Below, in pieces: positions 26,289 through 34,813 of a stretch of DNA of 64,000 bases. A program made the translations under genes and the position numbers. The stretch spans positions 1 through 64,000 of the forward strand of contig JALSKA010000075.1 of NCBI GenBank assembly GCA_026989095.1, read 5' to 3'. Under the pieces are notes generated by a model that worked only from the letters and a program-made list of their open reading frames with translations, searched no databases and was not told where the DNA came from. This stretch comes from Ardenticatenaceae bacterium. Its GTDB lineage: Bacteria; Chloroflexota; Anaerolineae; Ardenticatenales; Ardenticatenaceae. Within the stretch, counting starts at the first letter, position 1. Each line of letters opens with the position of its first letter.

Positions 26289-29200
26289 TCACGTCTCATG
26301 GGGCCTGGGGGCCACCTTCACGAAGTGGTGTTGAGCCGTCTCCCACGTGCTGAGCAGGATGCGCCCCAGCCTGCTTCCCGTCTCGACCACGTGCCGCTCG
26401 ATCAGGGAGCGAACGCGCTCAACGTCCGCCTCGGCGAGGGGCATGGGGTCCACAAACTCGCGGTTCAACACCGACGGCAGGCGGTTCTCGGGGTCGTACA
26501 GGTAGGCCACGCCGCCCGACATGCCGGCCGCGAAGTTGTAGCCCGTGGAACCGAGGATCACCACGACGCCTCCGGTCATGTACTCACACCCGTGGGCGCC
26601 GACGCCCTCAACCACTGCCGTGGCGCCGGAATTGCGCACGGCAAAGCGATCACCGGCGCGGCCGGCGGCGAAGAGTTCGCCGCCGGTGGCGCCGTACAGG
26701 GCCACGTTCCCCAGGATGGGCGCCTCGGCACGCCAACGGGCGTCTTCGGGGCGCATGAGCACAATGCGCCCGCCGGCCATGCCCTTGCCCACGTAGTCGT
26801 TGGCCACTCCCTCAAGCCGCAACGTCATGCCCGGCAAGATGAAGGCGCCGAAGCTCTGGCCGGCCGAGCCGATGAAGTGAAGCTGGACGGTGCCGTCGGG
26901 CAGGCCGGCGTCACCGTGGCGGCGGGCCAGCTCGCCTGAGAGGCCCGCACCCACCGTGCGGTCCACGTTGCGGATCAGATAGGTGCGGCGCACGCGCCCC
27001 ACTAAGGCCAAGTCACGCAGCGCGTCCCGCTTGACCCGCTCGTCGAGCGTGACCAGTCGGCGCCCCACCACGCGCCCCTCGAAGCGCCGCGGGCCCGGCA
27101 GGCGTGTGAGGAGCAGCCGCATGTCCACGTCGGCGGGAATGTCCGCGGGCACTTGGACCAACAGATCGCTGCGGCCAATCACCTCGTCGAGGGAGCGAAC
27201 TCCCAGTTGGGCCAACAGGTGGCGCAGGTCTTCGGCAATGTAGAGGAAGAAGGCCATGATGTGCTCGGGCTTGCCGGTGAACTTGGCCCGCAGCTCGGGC
27301 TTCTGGGTGGCGATGCCCACCGGGCACGTGTTCATGTGACACGCGCGGGCCATGACACACCCTTCGGCCACGAGGGCCGATGTGCCGAAGGAGAACTCGT
27401 CGGCGCCCAAGAGGGCGGCGATCAACACGTCACGAGCCGTGCGCAGGCCGCCGTCCACGCGCAGGCGCACCCGGTCGCGCAGGCCGTTGGCGATGAGGGT
27501 CTGCTGCGTTTCGGCTAATCCCAGCTCCCAAGGGACGCCGGCGTGTTTGATGCTGGTGATGGGCGAGGCGCCGGTGCCGCCGCTGTCGCCGCTGATGAGC
27601 ACCACATCGGCGCCGGCCTTGACCACGCCGGCCGCTATGGTGCCCACGCCGGCCTGTGCGACCAACTTGACGCTAATGGTGGCGTCCGGGTTGATGGTGC
27701 GCAGGTCGCTGATGAGCTGGGCCAAGTCCTCGATGCTGTAAATGTCGTGGTGCGGTGGCGGCGAGATGAGAGGCGTGCCCGGCTCCGTGTGGCGAATGGC
27801 CGCAATTTCGACGGTGACCTTGCGTCCCGGCAGGTGACCGCCCTCGCCCGGCTTGGAACCTTGGGCCATCTTGATCTGGAGTTCGCGGGCCGACATCAAG
27901 TAGGCCGGCGTGACCCCGAAGCGGCCGCTGGCCACCTGTTTGCAGGCGCTATTGCGCTCGGTGCCGAAGCGCCTGGGGTCCTCCCCTCCCTCGCCGCTGT
28001 TGCTCATGCCACCCAAGCGGTTCATGGCGATGGCCAGGGCCTCGTGGGCCTCGGCCGAGATGGAGCCAAAGGAGATGGCCGCCGTGGAAAAGCGGCGCAC
28101 AATGGCCTCGACCGGCTCGACCTCGTCCACCGAAATCGGTGCAGCGGGGGCCAACGCCAGGAAGTCGCGCGGCTCGGCCGGGGGGGCGTTGTCCACCAGG
28201 TCAGCGTACTGGCGATAGGCGGCAAAGCCCTCCTCAAAGTGGCCGTTGAGCACGCCCTCGATGCGCACCGCCCTCTGGAGCGCGCGCACCACGTGGGGGT
28301 TAAAGGCATGGTATTCTCCCTGCTTCTTGTACTTGAAGTAGCCGAACGAGGGGAGCTCGACCTTTCCGTTGGCCGCATCGAAGGCGTGACGATGCCACTC
28401 CAGCACCTCGCGCCCCAACACGTCGTAGCCCACGCCGCCGATGCGGGAGGGAGTGCCGGCAAAGCATTCGTCGATCACCTGTTGGTTCAAGCCAATGGCC
28501 TCGAAGATCTGGGCTCCGCAGTAGCTTTCGGCCGTGGCAATGCCCATCTTGGTCATAATTTTGAGCAGGCCCTTCTCGGCTGCGCGGAGGTAGTTGCGCA
28601 CAGCTTCCTCTGGCGAGAGCCGCCTTCCGCGGTATCCCTCGGTGCCGATGTGAACGGCCGTCTCCAAGGCCAGCCAAGGACAGACGGCGTTGGCCCCGTA
28701 GCCGATGAGCGTGGCAAGCTGGTGTGGATCCCTGGGTTCTCCCGTGTAGGCCACGATGGAACAGCGGGCCCGCAGCCCCTGGCGCAGCAGGTGGTGGTGA
28801 ACGGCGCCCACGGCCATCAGCGAGGGAATGGGTGCCCGTTCGGGGCTCACGCCGCTGTCGTCCAGGATGAGGAGCGTGGCACCCTCCCGGACCGCGTTGG
28901 CCGCCTCCTCCCGCAGGGCGTGAACGGCGCGCTCCAGCCCCGCCGGCCCTTCGGCCGCCGGAAACGTGGTGTCCAGCCGGCGGGCGCGGAAGCGGGCGTC
29001 GTCGGCGCCCAACGCTTCCACTTCCCGGAGCTGGGCTTCGGTGATGAAGGGGCTCTCCAACACAAGCCGGCCCGACACGTCGGGGGCGCTGTCCAAGAGG
29101 GGCACCATGGCGCCCAAGTGGACGCGCAGGGAGAGCACACTTCGCTCACGGATGGGGTCGATGGGCGGGTTGGTGACTTCGGCGAAACGCTGTTTGAAGT

Positions 29201-30728
29201 AGTGGAAGAGCGGCCGAGGCAGGCGGCTGAAGACGGCGTGGGGGGTGTCGTCGCCCATCGAGCCGATGGGCTCCTTGGCATCCCACACCATCGGCTTCAT
29301 CAGAACCTGAATTTCCTCCGACGTGTAGCCAAAGGCGATCTGCTGCGTCTGCAGGGCGCGGGTTTCCAGGCGAGGCGCCGTCGTGGCAGTGATCGGCGTT
29401 TGCAAGCGGCGCAGTCGCCCGACCATGATCGTGTAGGGCTTCTGGCGGGCAAAGCGGCGCTTCAGCTCGCCGTTGTGTTCGATGTACCCTTCGACCACGT
29501 CGGCGGCGATCATCTCGCCGGCCCCCACGCGGCCGTGCTCCACCACGTCGGCTGGGTCGAGCTCCGCGGCACCGGCCTCACTGGCCACCACCAGGAGCCC
29601 ATCGCCGGTGATGTCATAGCGCAGGGGGCGCAGGCCGTTGCGGTCCAAGCGCGCTCCGGCCACCCGCCCGTCGGTGAAGCAGACGCCGGCAGGACCGTCC
29701 CACGGCTCGATCAGCGCTTCGTGGTAGGCGTAGAAGGCCTTGATCTCCTCGTCCAAGTCGGGGTGGTGATCCCAAGCGTCGGAGAAGAGCATGAGCAACA
29801 CGTGGCGGATGTCCCGGCCGGCGTGGACCAACATCTCCACTGTGTTGTCCACCATAGCGGAGTCGCTGCCCCGCTCGTCAATCACCGGGCAGAGCTCGGG
29901 CGGCAAGTCCACTTCGCGGGCGCGCATCCAGTTGACGTTGCCCTGGAGCGTGTTGATCTCCCCGTTGTGGCACACCATGCGGAACGGCTGAGCACGGGCC
30001 CACGAGGGAAAGGTGTTGGTGCTGAAGCGCGTGTGGACCACGGCCACAGCGCTCCGGCAGGCCGGGTCCTGCAAGTCGAGGTAGAAGCGGTCCACGTGGG
30101 CCGGCTGGAGCATGCCCTTGTAGACAATGGTGCGGCTGGAGAAGGAGGCGATGTAGGCGTCCTCCACCTCTGCCTCCCGGAGCGCCCGTTCCGCATCCTT
30201 GCGTGCCAGGTAGCACGTTCGCTCGAAGGTGCGGGCGCCCATGCGCTTGGGCCGGGCCACGATTAACTGCCAGATGGCCGGCCGGCTCCGGCGCGCGGCT
30301 TGGCCCAACACGGACTCATCGACGGGCACCTCGCGCCATCCGAGCACGATGAGCCCCCGGCGTTCGGCGGCCGCCTGAATGACGGCCTGAGCTTCCTCCA
30401 CGGCCGAGATGGGCAGGAAGCACTGGGCCACGGCCACCGCGCCCGGGACGGCCTCGTGGCCACGGTCGCGAATGAAGGGGGCCAGCACGTCGAGGGGAAG
30501 GTGCAACAAGATGCCGGCCCCATCCCCCGTTACGCCGTCGGCGGCCACAGCGCCGCGATGGGTCATGTTCACCAGCGCCCGCAGGGCGCGCTCCACCAAC
30601 TCGTGGGAGGCTTCTCCGGTCGTTTGGGCCAACACGGCGATGCCACACGCATCGTGCTCGAAGCGGGGATCGTAGAGCGTCTGTGCCACGATGTGGTCCG
30701 GCGTGAGTGAGACGTGATGTGTGTTCAT
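26289..30728 (-). CDS. gltB: Glutamate synthase large subunit
   Basis: Transfers the amide nitrogen of glutamine to 2-oxoglutarate. 1,479 residues, the normal size. Domains in order: class II glutamine amidotransferase beginning at Cys28 (DACGIAV), which implies removal of a 27-residue propeptide; the central domain; the FMN-binding synthase barrel (GGMSNSGEGGEDPRR, SGDSGGTGASP, the Cys cluster in CHMNTCPVGIATQ); and the C-terminal GXGXG beta helix (GGELFAAGRAGDRF). No gltD small subunit lies nearby, so the electron-transfer partner is elsewhere or the enzyme uses ferredoxin. It has its own promoter and terminator. Confidence 0.95.
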   Translation of the reverse strand: MNTHHVSLTPDHIVAQTLYDPRFEHDACGIAVLAQTTGEASHELVERALRALVNMTHRGAVAADGVTGDGAGILLHLPLDVLAPFIRDRGHEAVPGAVAVAQCFLPISAVEEAQAVIQAAAERRGLIVLGWREVPVDESVLGQAARRSRPAIWQLIVARPKRMGARTFERTCYLARKDAERALREAEVEDAYIASFSSRTIVYKGMLQPAHVDRFYLDLQDPACRSAVAVVHTRFSTNTFPSWARAQPFRMVCHNGEINTLQGNVNWMRAREVDLPPELCPVIDERGSDSAMVDNTVEMLVHAGRDIRHVLLMLFSDAWDHHPDLDEEIKAFYAYHEALIEPWDGPAGVCFTDGRVAGARLDRNGLRPLRYDITGDGLLVVASEAGAAELDPADVVEHGRVGAGEMIAADVVEGYIEHNGELKRRFARQKPYTIMVGRLRRLQTPITATTAPRLETRALQTQQIAFGYTSEEIQVLMKPMVWDAKEPIGSMGDDTPHAVFSRLPRPLFHYFKQRFAEVTNPPIDPIRERSVLSLRVHLGAMVPLLDSAPDVSGRLVLESPFITEAQLREVEALGADDARFRARRLDTTFPAAEGPAGLERAVHALREEAANAVREGATLLILDDSGVSPERAPIPSLMAVGAVHHHLLRQGLRARCSIVAYTGEPRDPHQLATLIGYGANAVCPWLALETAVHIGTEGYRGRRLSPEEAVRNYLRAAEKGLLKIMTKMGIATAESYCGAQIFEAIGLNQQVIDECFAGTPSRIGGVGYDVLGREVLEWHRHAFDAANGKVELPSFGYFKYKKQGEYHAFNPHVVRALQRAVRIEGVLNGHFEEGFAAYRQYADLVDNAPPAEPRDFLALAPAAPISVDEVEPVEAIVRRFSTAAISFGSISAEAHEALAIAMNRLGGMSNSGEGGEDPRRFGTERNSACKQVASGRFGVTPAYLMSARELQIKMAQGSKPGEGGHLPGRKVTVEIAAIRHTEPGTPLISPPPHHDIYSIEDLAQLISDLRTINPDATISVKLVAQAGVGTIAAGVVKAGADVVLISGDSGGTGASPITSIKHAGVPWELGLAETQQTLIANGLRDRVRLRVDGGLRTARDVLIAALLGADEFSFGTSALVAEGCVMARACHMNTCPVGIATQKPELRAKFTGKPEHIMAFFLYIAEDLRHLLAQLGVRSLDEVIGRSDLLVQVPADIPADVDMRLLLTRLPGPRRFEGRVVGRRLVTLDERVKRDALRDLALVGRVRRTYLIRNVDRTVGAGLSGELARRHGDAGLPDGTVQLHFIGSAGQSFGAFILPGMTLRLEGVANDYVGKGMAGGRIVLMRPEDARWRAEAPILGNVALYGATGGELFAAGRAGDRFAVRNSGATAVVEGVGAHGCEYMTGGVVVILGSTGYNFAAGMSGGVAYLYDPENRLPSVLNREFVDPMPLAEADVERVRSLIERHVVETGSRLGRILLSTWETAQHHFVKVAPRPHET

Positions 30729-30781
30729 GGTCTGCCCCTCCTTGTAGCCGCTCGAACAGCGGGCGGCGAATGCCCACTTCC

Positions 30782-30810
30782 AGTATACGCCGGGCAGACG
30801 AGCCTGTCAG
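30782..30810 (-). promoter_or_regulatory. Sigma-70 promoter of gltB
   Basis: On the minus strand CTGACA (30810-30805), 17-bp spacer, TATACT (30787-30782). Five of six consensus bases match in each box. The leader is about 47 bases and ends with AAGGAGGGG before the gltB ATG. Confidence 0.75.
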
Positions 30811-30985
30811 CACACGGCCGGACCGTTCAGGCGGGTGAAAAAGGGTTCCCCCAGGTGTTCTCAGGGGCACACATGGGTACCCTACGGCCACACACATGGC
30901 CCAATCAGGCCCCTGTGCTCCCGAAGTGCGGCCAGAAGTCGTCTTCGGATCGAACAGGGCGTGATGAGGGGAAACTTGACGCCAT
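30811..30985. other. Divergent intergenic segment, unassigned
   Basis: Between the gltB promoter and the candidate RNA promoter. It contains only short inverted repeats and a TTGACG (30976-30981) with no properly spaced -10. A long plus-strand open frame crosses it, but with Cys/Ser/Arg-rich composition, no ribosome site and overlap with the RNA structures downstream, so it is not called. Confidence 0.4.
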
Positions 30986-31013
30986 TTGCTGCTGCACTGC
31001 ACAGGGTTACAAT
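30986..31013 (+). promoter_or_regulatory. Possible promoter of the structured RNA
   Basis: TACAAT (31008-31013) is a good -10 box. A weak -35, TTGCTG (30986-30991), lies 16 bases upstream. The predicted start is near 31020, just before the paired regions of the candidate RNA. Confidence 0.45.
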
Positions 31014-31019
31014 GGAATC

Positions 31020-31243
31020 GGCGTTCCCCTGCTGTGTTGGTGACATGCCGGGCGCGTTGAGCCAACACTCACTCAATGGGCGCCGGTTTCCGGCATGGTA
31101 CCGCAAGCGGCCAGCCATGTTGGCCGGGCGGGTGCCAGGGAGGTGCCCACGTGTTCCGAAGAGGCTCACACACGCAACCGGCATCCACGGCCCAGTGGAG
31201 GCGCCCAGGAAGCCATCGGTGTATGCCACCGATGGCTTTTCTT
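31020..31243 (+). ncRNA. Candidate structured RNA with possible pseudoknot and intrinsic terminator
   Basis: A non-coding stretch of about 224 bases ending in a terminator. Helices seen: CATGCCGG (31044-31051) with CCGGCATG (31090-31097); inside it GCGC and GTTGAG (31052-31061) with CTCAAT and GCGC (31072-31083); GGCCA/TGGCC (31109-31125); TCCAC/GTGGA (31184-31199). The apical loop sequence CCAACAC (31062-31068) is exactly complementary to GTGTTGG (31034-31040) upstream, giving a possible pseudoknot. A second CCGGCAT (31178-31184) could compete for the first helix. No consensus of RNase P, tmRNA, SRP, T-box or common riboswitches was recognised. The 5' end is uncertain. Confidence 0.55.
31210..31243 (+). 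terminator. Intrinsic terminator ending the candidate RNA
   Basis: A perfect 12-bp stem (31210-31221 with 31227-31238) with loop TATGC, followed by TTCTT. It points along the plus strand, while the nearest upstream gene is transcribed away from it and the next plus-strand gene has its own promoter 180 bp downstream. It therefore terminates something initiated inside this intergenic region. Confidence 0.85.
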
Positions 31244-31422
31244 GGGTATCAATCCGCAGAAATTGTTCCTCCTTGGACTGTCAGACTTCGTGCGCTTCCC
31301 ACCATGCCGGCCAACGAAGCGGTCCGGGTGTCAGGCGTGCTTCGCGGCTGCCGGATGTAGTCTTGTGTGAGGAAAGGGTGGAAACTCTCTCTCACCTGTG
31401 GGGAAAGGGAAGCACAGGGAAG

Positions 31423-31451
31423 TTGACATCCACGGGTGAGGGTGTTATCCT
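31423..31451 (+). promoter_or_regulatory. Sigma-70 promoter of the metallo-hydrolase gene
   Basis: TTGACA (31423-31428), 17-bp spacer, TATCCT (31446-31451) with an extended -10 TG at 31443-31444. The start near 31458 gives a short leader of under 60 bases. The segment between the RNA terminator and this promoter (31,244-31,422) holds further inverted repeats but no recognisable gene. Confidence 0.8.
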
Positions 31452-31515
31452 CCACACAGACTTACAGCTCGCGGCTTCCCGTGTACACTAAAATCGAACC
31501 GGGCCCCGGAAGATC

Positions 31516-32373
31516 ATGCGACGCGAACGAATTTCGGAAGATATCCACATCTTCACCAGCGAGCTGTACGCCCACGTCACGGCCACAGTGATCTTCACCG
31601 ACGAAGGCGCCATCGTCATTGACACACTCCCCTTCCCCGAGGAAAGCCGGACGATGGCCGAGTTCGTCTACAGCCACAGCCGGCGAGGTGTGCGCTTCGT
31701 GATCAACACCCACTTCCACGCCGACCACGTCTACGGCAACTACCTCTTCCGGGACGCAGTGATCATCGCCCACCGCCGGTGCCGCCAAAAGCTGCTCGAG
31801 ATCGGGGAGCGCTCCCTCCAAGCGGCGAAGGAGGAGACGCCCGCACTGGCCGAGGTTGAGCTAGTTATCCCCAATATTGTGTTCGACCACGAGATGGGGC
31901 TGCGCTTGGGACATCGGCTCCTGCGGCTGATCCACCTGCCGGGCCACACGGAGGACGGCATCGGGGTGTTGGTGGAAGGCGACCGCATCCTCGTCTCCGG
32001 CGATGCCGTTATGCCTCTGCCCTACTTCGCCTGGGGGGACCGCCTGCAGCTCCGCCACACGTTGCAGCGGATTCGGGAGATGAACTTGGAGAGCATTATT
32101 CAAGGGCACGGGGACGTGCTGCTGCGGGGCGAAATTCCCGAGGTGCTCGACCGCCACATCCATTACTTGGACTGCATCAAAGAGTACGTGGCCGAGCTCG
32201 TTGACCAAGGTCAACCGCGCACGGCGCTGAAGCACTCCATCCCCGAGTCCTGTGGCGAGAGCAGCATCCCCTTGGACGGGCTCGTGCGCCAGCTCCACTA
32301 CGCCAACCTGCTGCGCCTCTACGAGGACATGACCGACAAGGGGTCCATCGAGGCCATCTTGGCGTCGGCGTAG
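31516..32373 (+). CDS. Metallo-beta-lactamase-fold hydrolase
   Basis: 285 residues, with the binuclear zinc motif HFHADH (66-71), the third-site LPGHTED, SGDAV and a late QGHGD. These are the five MBL motifs of glyoxalase II-like and related hydrolases. The C-terminal 70 residues are helical and carry no known extra domain. Substrates across the family range from thioesters to lactones and nucleic acids; none can be chosen here. It ends 25 bases from the convergent anti-sigma gene. There is no clear Shine-Dalgarno sequence, only CCCGGAAGATC before the ATG. Confidence 0.85.
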   Translation: MRRERISEDIHIFTSELYAHVTATVIFTDEGAIVIDTLPFPEESRTMAEFVYSHSRRGVRFVINTHFHADHVYGNYLFRDAVIIAHRRCRQKLLEIGERSLQAAKEETPALAEVELVIPNIVFDHEMGLRLGHRLLRLIHLPGHTEDGIGVLVEGDRILVSGDAVMPLPYFAWGDRLQLRHTLQRIREMNLESIIQGHGDVLLRGEIPEVLDRHIHYLDCIKEYVAELVDQGQPRTALKHSIPESCGESSIPLDGLVRQLHYANLLRLYEDMTDKGSIEAILASA

Positions 32374-32398
32374 CCCCCGTTGGTCGGACCTGCTCCCG

Positions 32399-33172
32399 CT
32401 ACAGCCTTCCGTGAAGCACGCGCGGCCCTGTGGGGCCCGGACTGCCCGTTGCCGGCTCAACCGTCACGCCAACGCCCGCGTAGCGGTGCCACGGCGAGGG
32501 CGGTTCGACCCTGTGGAGGGTGAGCGTGCCCGCCGCTTCTACGCGGAAGACCCCGCCATTGTCCCGACGGCCATCAGGCCGAATGAGCCAAAGCTGGTAG
32601 GCCTGGTCCTGGGCCAAGGGAGAGAGCCCCTCGACGACGAGTACCCCGGTCCGGTCGTCGAGGTAGTAGAGCACGGCGCGGACCTCGCGCGCCGGGCCAT
32701 CAGGCTCGAGTGTGACCGCCCTGGCCCCTGGCGTGAGGAGCAGGCGCACCAAATCCTGTTGGGCGCTCATCTGGGCCCGAAGGGCCCGCTGTTGGCCGAG
32801 CAGGGCCACGTGCCATCCCCCCACGATCATGAGGGCCAGCGTGGCGGCCACGGCCCACGCCCAGAGCCAGCGCGGTGCGACCGGCCGACGCCGTTGGGCC
32901 GGCCCCGCCGTCTCCGGAATGGCGGCCACCCGCCGGCGCACCCTGTCCGGGGCCCGCACGAGGGGCACTTGGTAGAGCAGTACCTCGACAACGGGCTCAT
33001 ACCGGCGGAGTTCGGCGCGGCACTGCTCACACAGGCTCACGTGGAACTTCACACGGCGAGCCTCCTCCTCGGGCAGAGCCCCGAGGGCCAGCAAGCCCAG
33101 GAGAGAGGCACACATCTCGCACGAGAGCGTCGTGTGTTCTTGTTGGCCTGTGGGGTTTCCCGAGATGTTCAT
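32399..33172 (-). CDS. Anti-sigma factor (zinc-binding, RskA-like C terminus)
   Basis: 257 residues from ATG 33172, preceded by AGAGAGGA. The N-terminal cytoplasmic anti-sigma domain has the H-x3-C-x2-C zinc motif (His44, Cys48, Cys51) and an extra CEMC pair (18-21). A single membrane helix lies at about 97-120. The extracytoplasmic part resembles RskA (AVLYYLDDRTGVLVVEGLSP, YQLWLIRPDG). It should hold the ECF sigma factor encoded just upstream until an envelope signal releases it. Confidence 0.87.
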   Translation of the reverse strand: MNISGNPTGQQEHTTLSCEMCASLLGLLALGALPEEEARRVKFHVSLCEQCRAELRRYEPVVEVLLYQVPLVRAPDRVRRRVAAIPETAGPAQRRRPVAPRWLWAWAVAATLALMIVGGWHVALLGQQRALRAQMSAQQDLVRLLLTPGARAVTLEPDGPAREVRAVLYYLDDRTGVLVVEGLSPLAQDQAYQLWLIRPDGRRDNGGVFRVEAAGTLTLHRVEPPSPWHRYAGVGVTVEPATGSPGPTGPRVLHGRL

Positions 33173-33224
33173 AGTCCTCTCTGTTTTCGACGGTGGCAAG
33201 GCCCTTTGTCGCTCCATATACGTT

Positions 33225-33818
33225 TCAAGTGGGGCCTTTGGATTGTTCTTCCCGCAAGGCGGCCTGGAGCTTCCTCATGCCGAGGCGAATGCGGCTCTTG
33301 ACCGTGCCCAAGGGCAGGCCCAGCATGGCGGCGATGTCCTGGTGGGTGAGGCCGTAGAAGAAGGCCAGCTCGATGCACCGGCGCTGTTCGGGCGGCAGAA
33401 TTTCCAGGCTGAGGTGAACGGTCTCGTCCCGTTCGGCGTACCAGTGGGCCGCGAGGGCGTGGTCATCCCGACGCTCATCGAAGGCGTCGGCCGCGATCCG
33501 CTGACGATTTTGCTGGCGCAACACGTCTATGGCACGGTTCCGCGTGATGGAGAGCAACCACGTGGCCAGACGGCCCCGCGAGGCGTCGAACTGGTTGGCC
33601 CGCTGCCAGATGCGCAGGAAGACATCCTGGACAATGTCCTCGGCCGCGGCCGGGTCCTGCACCACTTTGAGGGCCATCGAGTAGACCAGGTCCACGTACC
33701 GCTCGTACAGGTCGTGAAAGGCGGCACGGTCTCCGGCCGCGATGCGGCGCATGAGGAGTCGGTCGTCTAGCACGTCGGTTCGAGCCATGCTGCTGCCCGC
33801 CTGTTGGGTTTCGCTCAT
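33225..33818 (-). CDS. ECF-family RNA polymerase sigma factor
   Basis: 197 residues. Region 2 ([47 protein letters not shown]) and region 4 ([20 protein letters not shown], then the helix-turn-helix [19 protein letters not shown]) are complete. The layout matches SigK-type ECF factors paired with RskA anti-sigmas, and the partner follows 52 bases later. The ATG at 33818 overlaps the last four bases of pheA (ATGA), so its translation is linked to prephenate dehydratase. An ATG at 33788 is an alternative. Confidence 0.92.
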   Translation of the reverse strand: MSETQQAGSSMARTDVLDDRLLMRRIAAGDRAAFHDLYERYVDLVYSMALKVVQDPAAAEDIVQDVFLRIWQRANQFDASRGRLATWLLSITRNRAIDVLRQQNRQRIAADAFDERRDDHALAAHWYAERDETVHLSLEILPPEQRRCIELAFFYGLTHQDIAAMLGLPLGTVKSRIRLGMRKLQAALREEQSKGPT

Positions 33819-34675
33819 GTTCCCCGTGGGTAGGAGCCCAGGATGCGGAGGAAGGGAGCAATCTCCCCCAAGTGGCGAATGGCGTTTTGGGCCGCCTCGT
33901 CGGCCATGCTGGCCGCGAAGTCCAGGTAGAACAAGTATTCCCAGCGCTTGCCGCGCAGGGGCCGGCTCTCGATTTTCGTCAGGTCAATGTCCCGCAGGGC
34001 AAAGACGGACAGGGCCTTGAAGAGAACACCAGGAGCGTTTTTCAAGGAGAAGACGATGGAGGTCTTGGCCGGCACGCCCACGGGCGGCGTGCTGGGCTCC
34101 GCGGCCACGACGAGGAAACGGGTGTAATTCTCGGGGTCATCCTCGATGCCCTCGGCCAGAATGACCAGGCCGTAGACTTCAGCCGCCCGCCGGCTGGCAA
34201 CGGCGGCCGCGTCGCGCAAGTTCTCGTCCCGCACCCGCTTGGCGCTGCCGGCCGTGTCGTATGTGGCCTCCCGGGCCACGCCCAAGCCGGACAGGAAACG
34301 CTCGCACTGGGCCAGGGCTTGGGGGTGGCTGAGCACGCGCCTGACGTCCTCCAGCCGCACGCCGGGCAGGGCCAACAGGTGGTGGCGCACGCGAAAGTCA
34401 ATCTCACCCACGATGTGGAGGCTGTGGTCGAGGAGCAAGTCGTAGTTGCGGTGGATGCTGCCGGCTAGAGAGTTCTCGATGGGCACCATGCCCCGGTCGG
34501 CCCGGCCAGTCTCCACGGCCTCGAAGACAGCCTCGAACGAAGGGCACGGCTGCGTCTCCACTTCGGGGCCAAAGTAGCGGAGGGCAGCGCCTTCACTGTA
34601 GGCTCCCGGCTCCCCCTGAAAGGCAACGCGAAGCCGCCCCGCACCTTGAACCTCTCCGACGCTTGGCTCGGACAT
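33815..34675 (-). CDS. pheA: Prephenate dehydratase
   Basis: Converts prephenate to phenylpyruvate in phenylalanine synthesis. 286 residues from ATG 34675, behind GGGGAGAA. The catalytic domain has [25 protein letters not shown] and the NYTRFLVVA motif with the essential Thr. The C-terminal ACT domain (about 195-280, with [18 protein letters not shown]) should bind phenylalanine for feedback inhibition. No chorismate mutase is fused. It is the first gene of an unusual operon with an ECF sigma factor and its anti-sigma. Confidence 0.92.
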   Translation of the reverse strand: MSEPSVGEVQGAGRLRVAFQGEPGAYSEGAALRYFGPEVETQPCPSFEAVFEAVETGRADRGMVPIENSLAGSIHRNYDLLLDHSLHIVGEIDFRVRHHLLALPGVRLEDVRRVLSHPQALAQCERFLSGLGVAREATYDTAGSAKRVRDENLRDAAAVASRRAAEVYGLVILAEGIEDDPENYTRFLVVAAEPSTPPVGVPAKTSIVFSLKNAPGVLFKALSVFALRDIDLTKIESRPLRGKRWEYLFYLDFAASMADEAAQNAIRHLGEIAPFLRILGSYPRGT

Positions 34676-34743
34676 CGTGTTCTCCCCTGAGTCACACGGA
34701 ACAACTCCCTGTCGCGGTGATGTCACGGCCTTCAACGTGTGTG

Positions 34744-34772
34744 AGTATATGTGCAGGCCGTCAGGCCGTCAA
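34744..34772 (-). promoter_or_regulatory. Sigma-70 promoter of the pheA-sigma-anti-sigma operon
   Basis: On the minus strand TTGACG (34772-34767), 17-bp spacer, TATACT (34749-34744). Five of six bases match in each box. The start would be near 34737, giving a leader of about 60 bases without an obvious leader peptide. Confidence 0.72.
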
Positions 34773-34784
34773 GCGGCCTTTGTG

Positions 34785-34804
34785 AAAGGGAGAACACTGT
34801 TCCC
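34785..34804 (-). terminator. Weak terminator-like hairpin after the acetoin dehydrogenase E2 gene
   Basis: On the minus strand GGGAAC pairs with GTTC-CCC across loop AGT with one bulged base, followed by TTT. It lies between the E2 stop codon and the pheA promoter. The stem is short, so efficiency is uncertain. Confidence 0.4.
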
Positions 34805-34813
34805 GAAGCGCGC

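Noticed and set aside
27543-30266. 907-codon open frame antisense to gltB
   Set aside because: High GC content keeps complementary frames open. It has no ribosome site or domain pattern and mirrors a fully recognisable gltB.
31014-31243. Identity of the structured RNA as 6S, SRP, tmRNA, RNase P, T-box or cobalamin riboswitch
   Set aside because: None of the sequence hallmarks I know (GGAAG-AGCAG of SRP, GAGGAAAGTCC of RNase P, AGGGTGGAACCGCG of T-box, GCCACTG of cobalamin) is present. A divergent 6S RNA cannot be excluded without a covariance search.
30835-31491. Long plus-strand open frame (218 codons) in the gltB upstream region
   Set aside because: It crosses the RNA helices, a strong terminator and the next promoter, has no ribosome site, and its composition (Cys, Ser, Arg, His rich) is unlike the neighbouring proteins.
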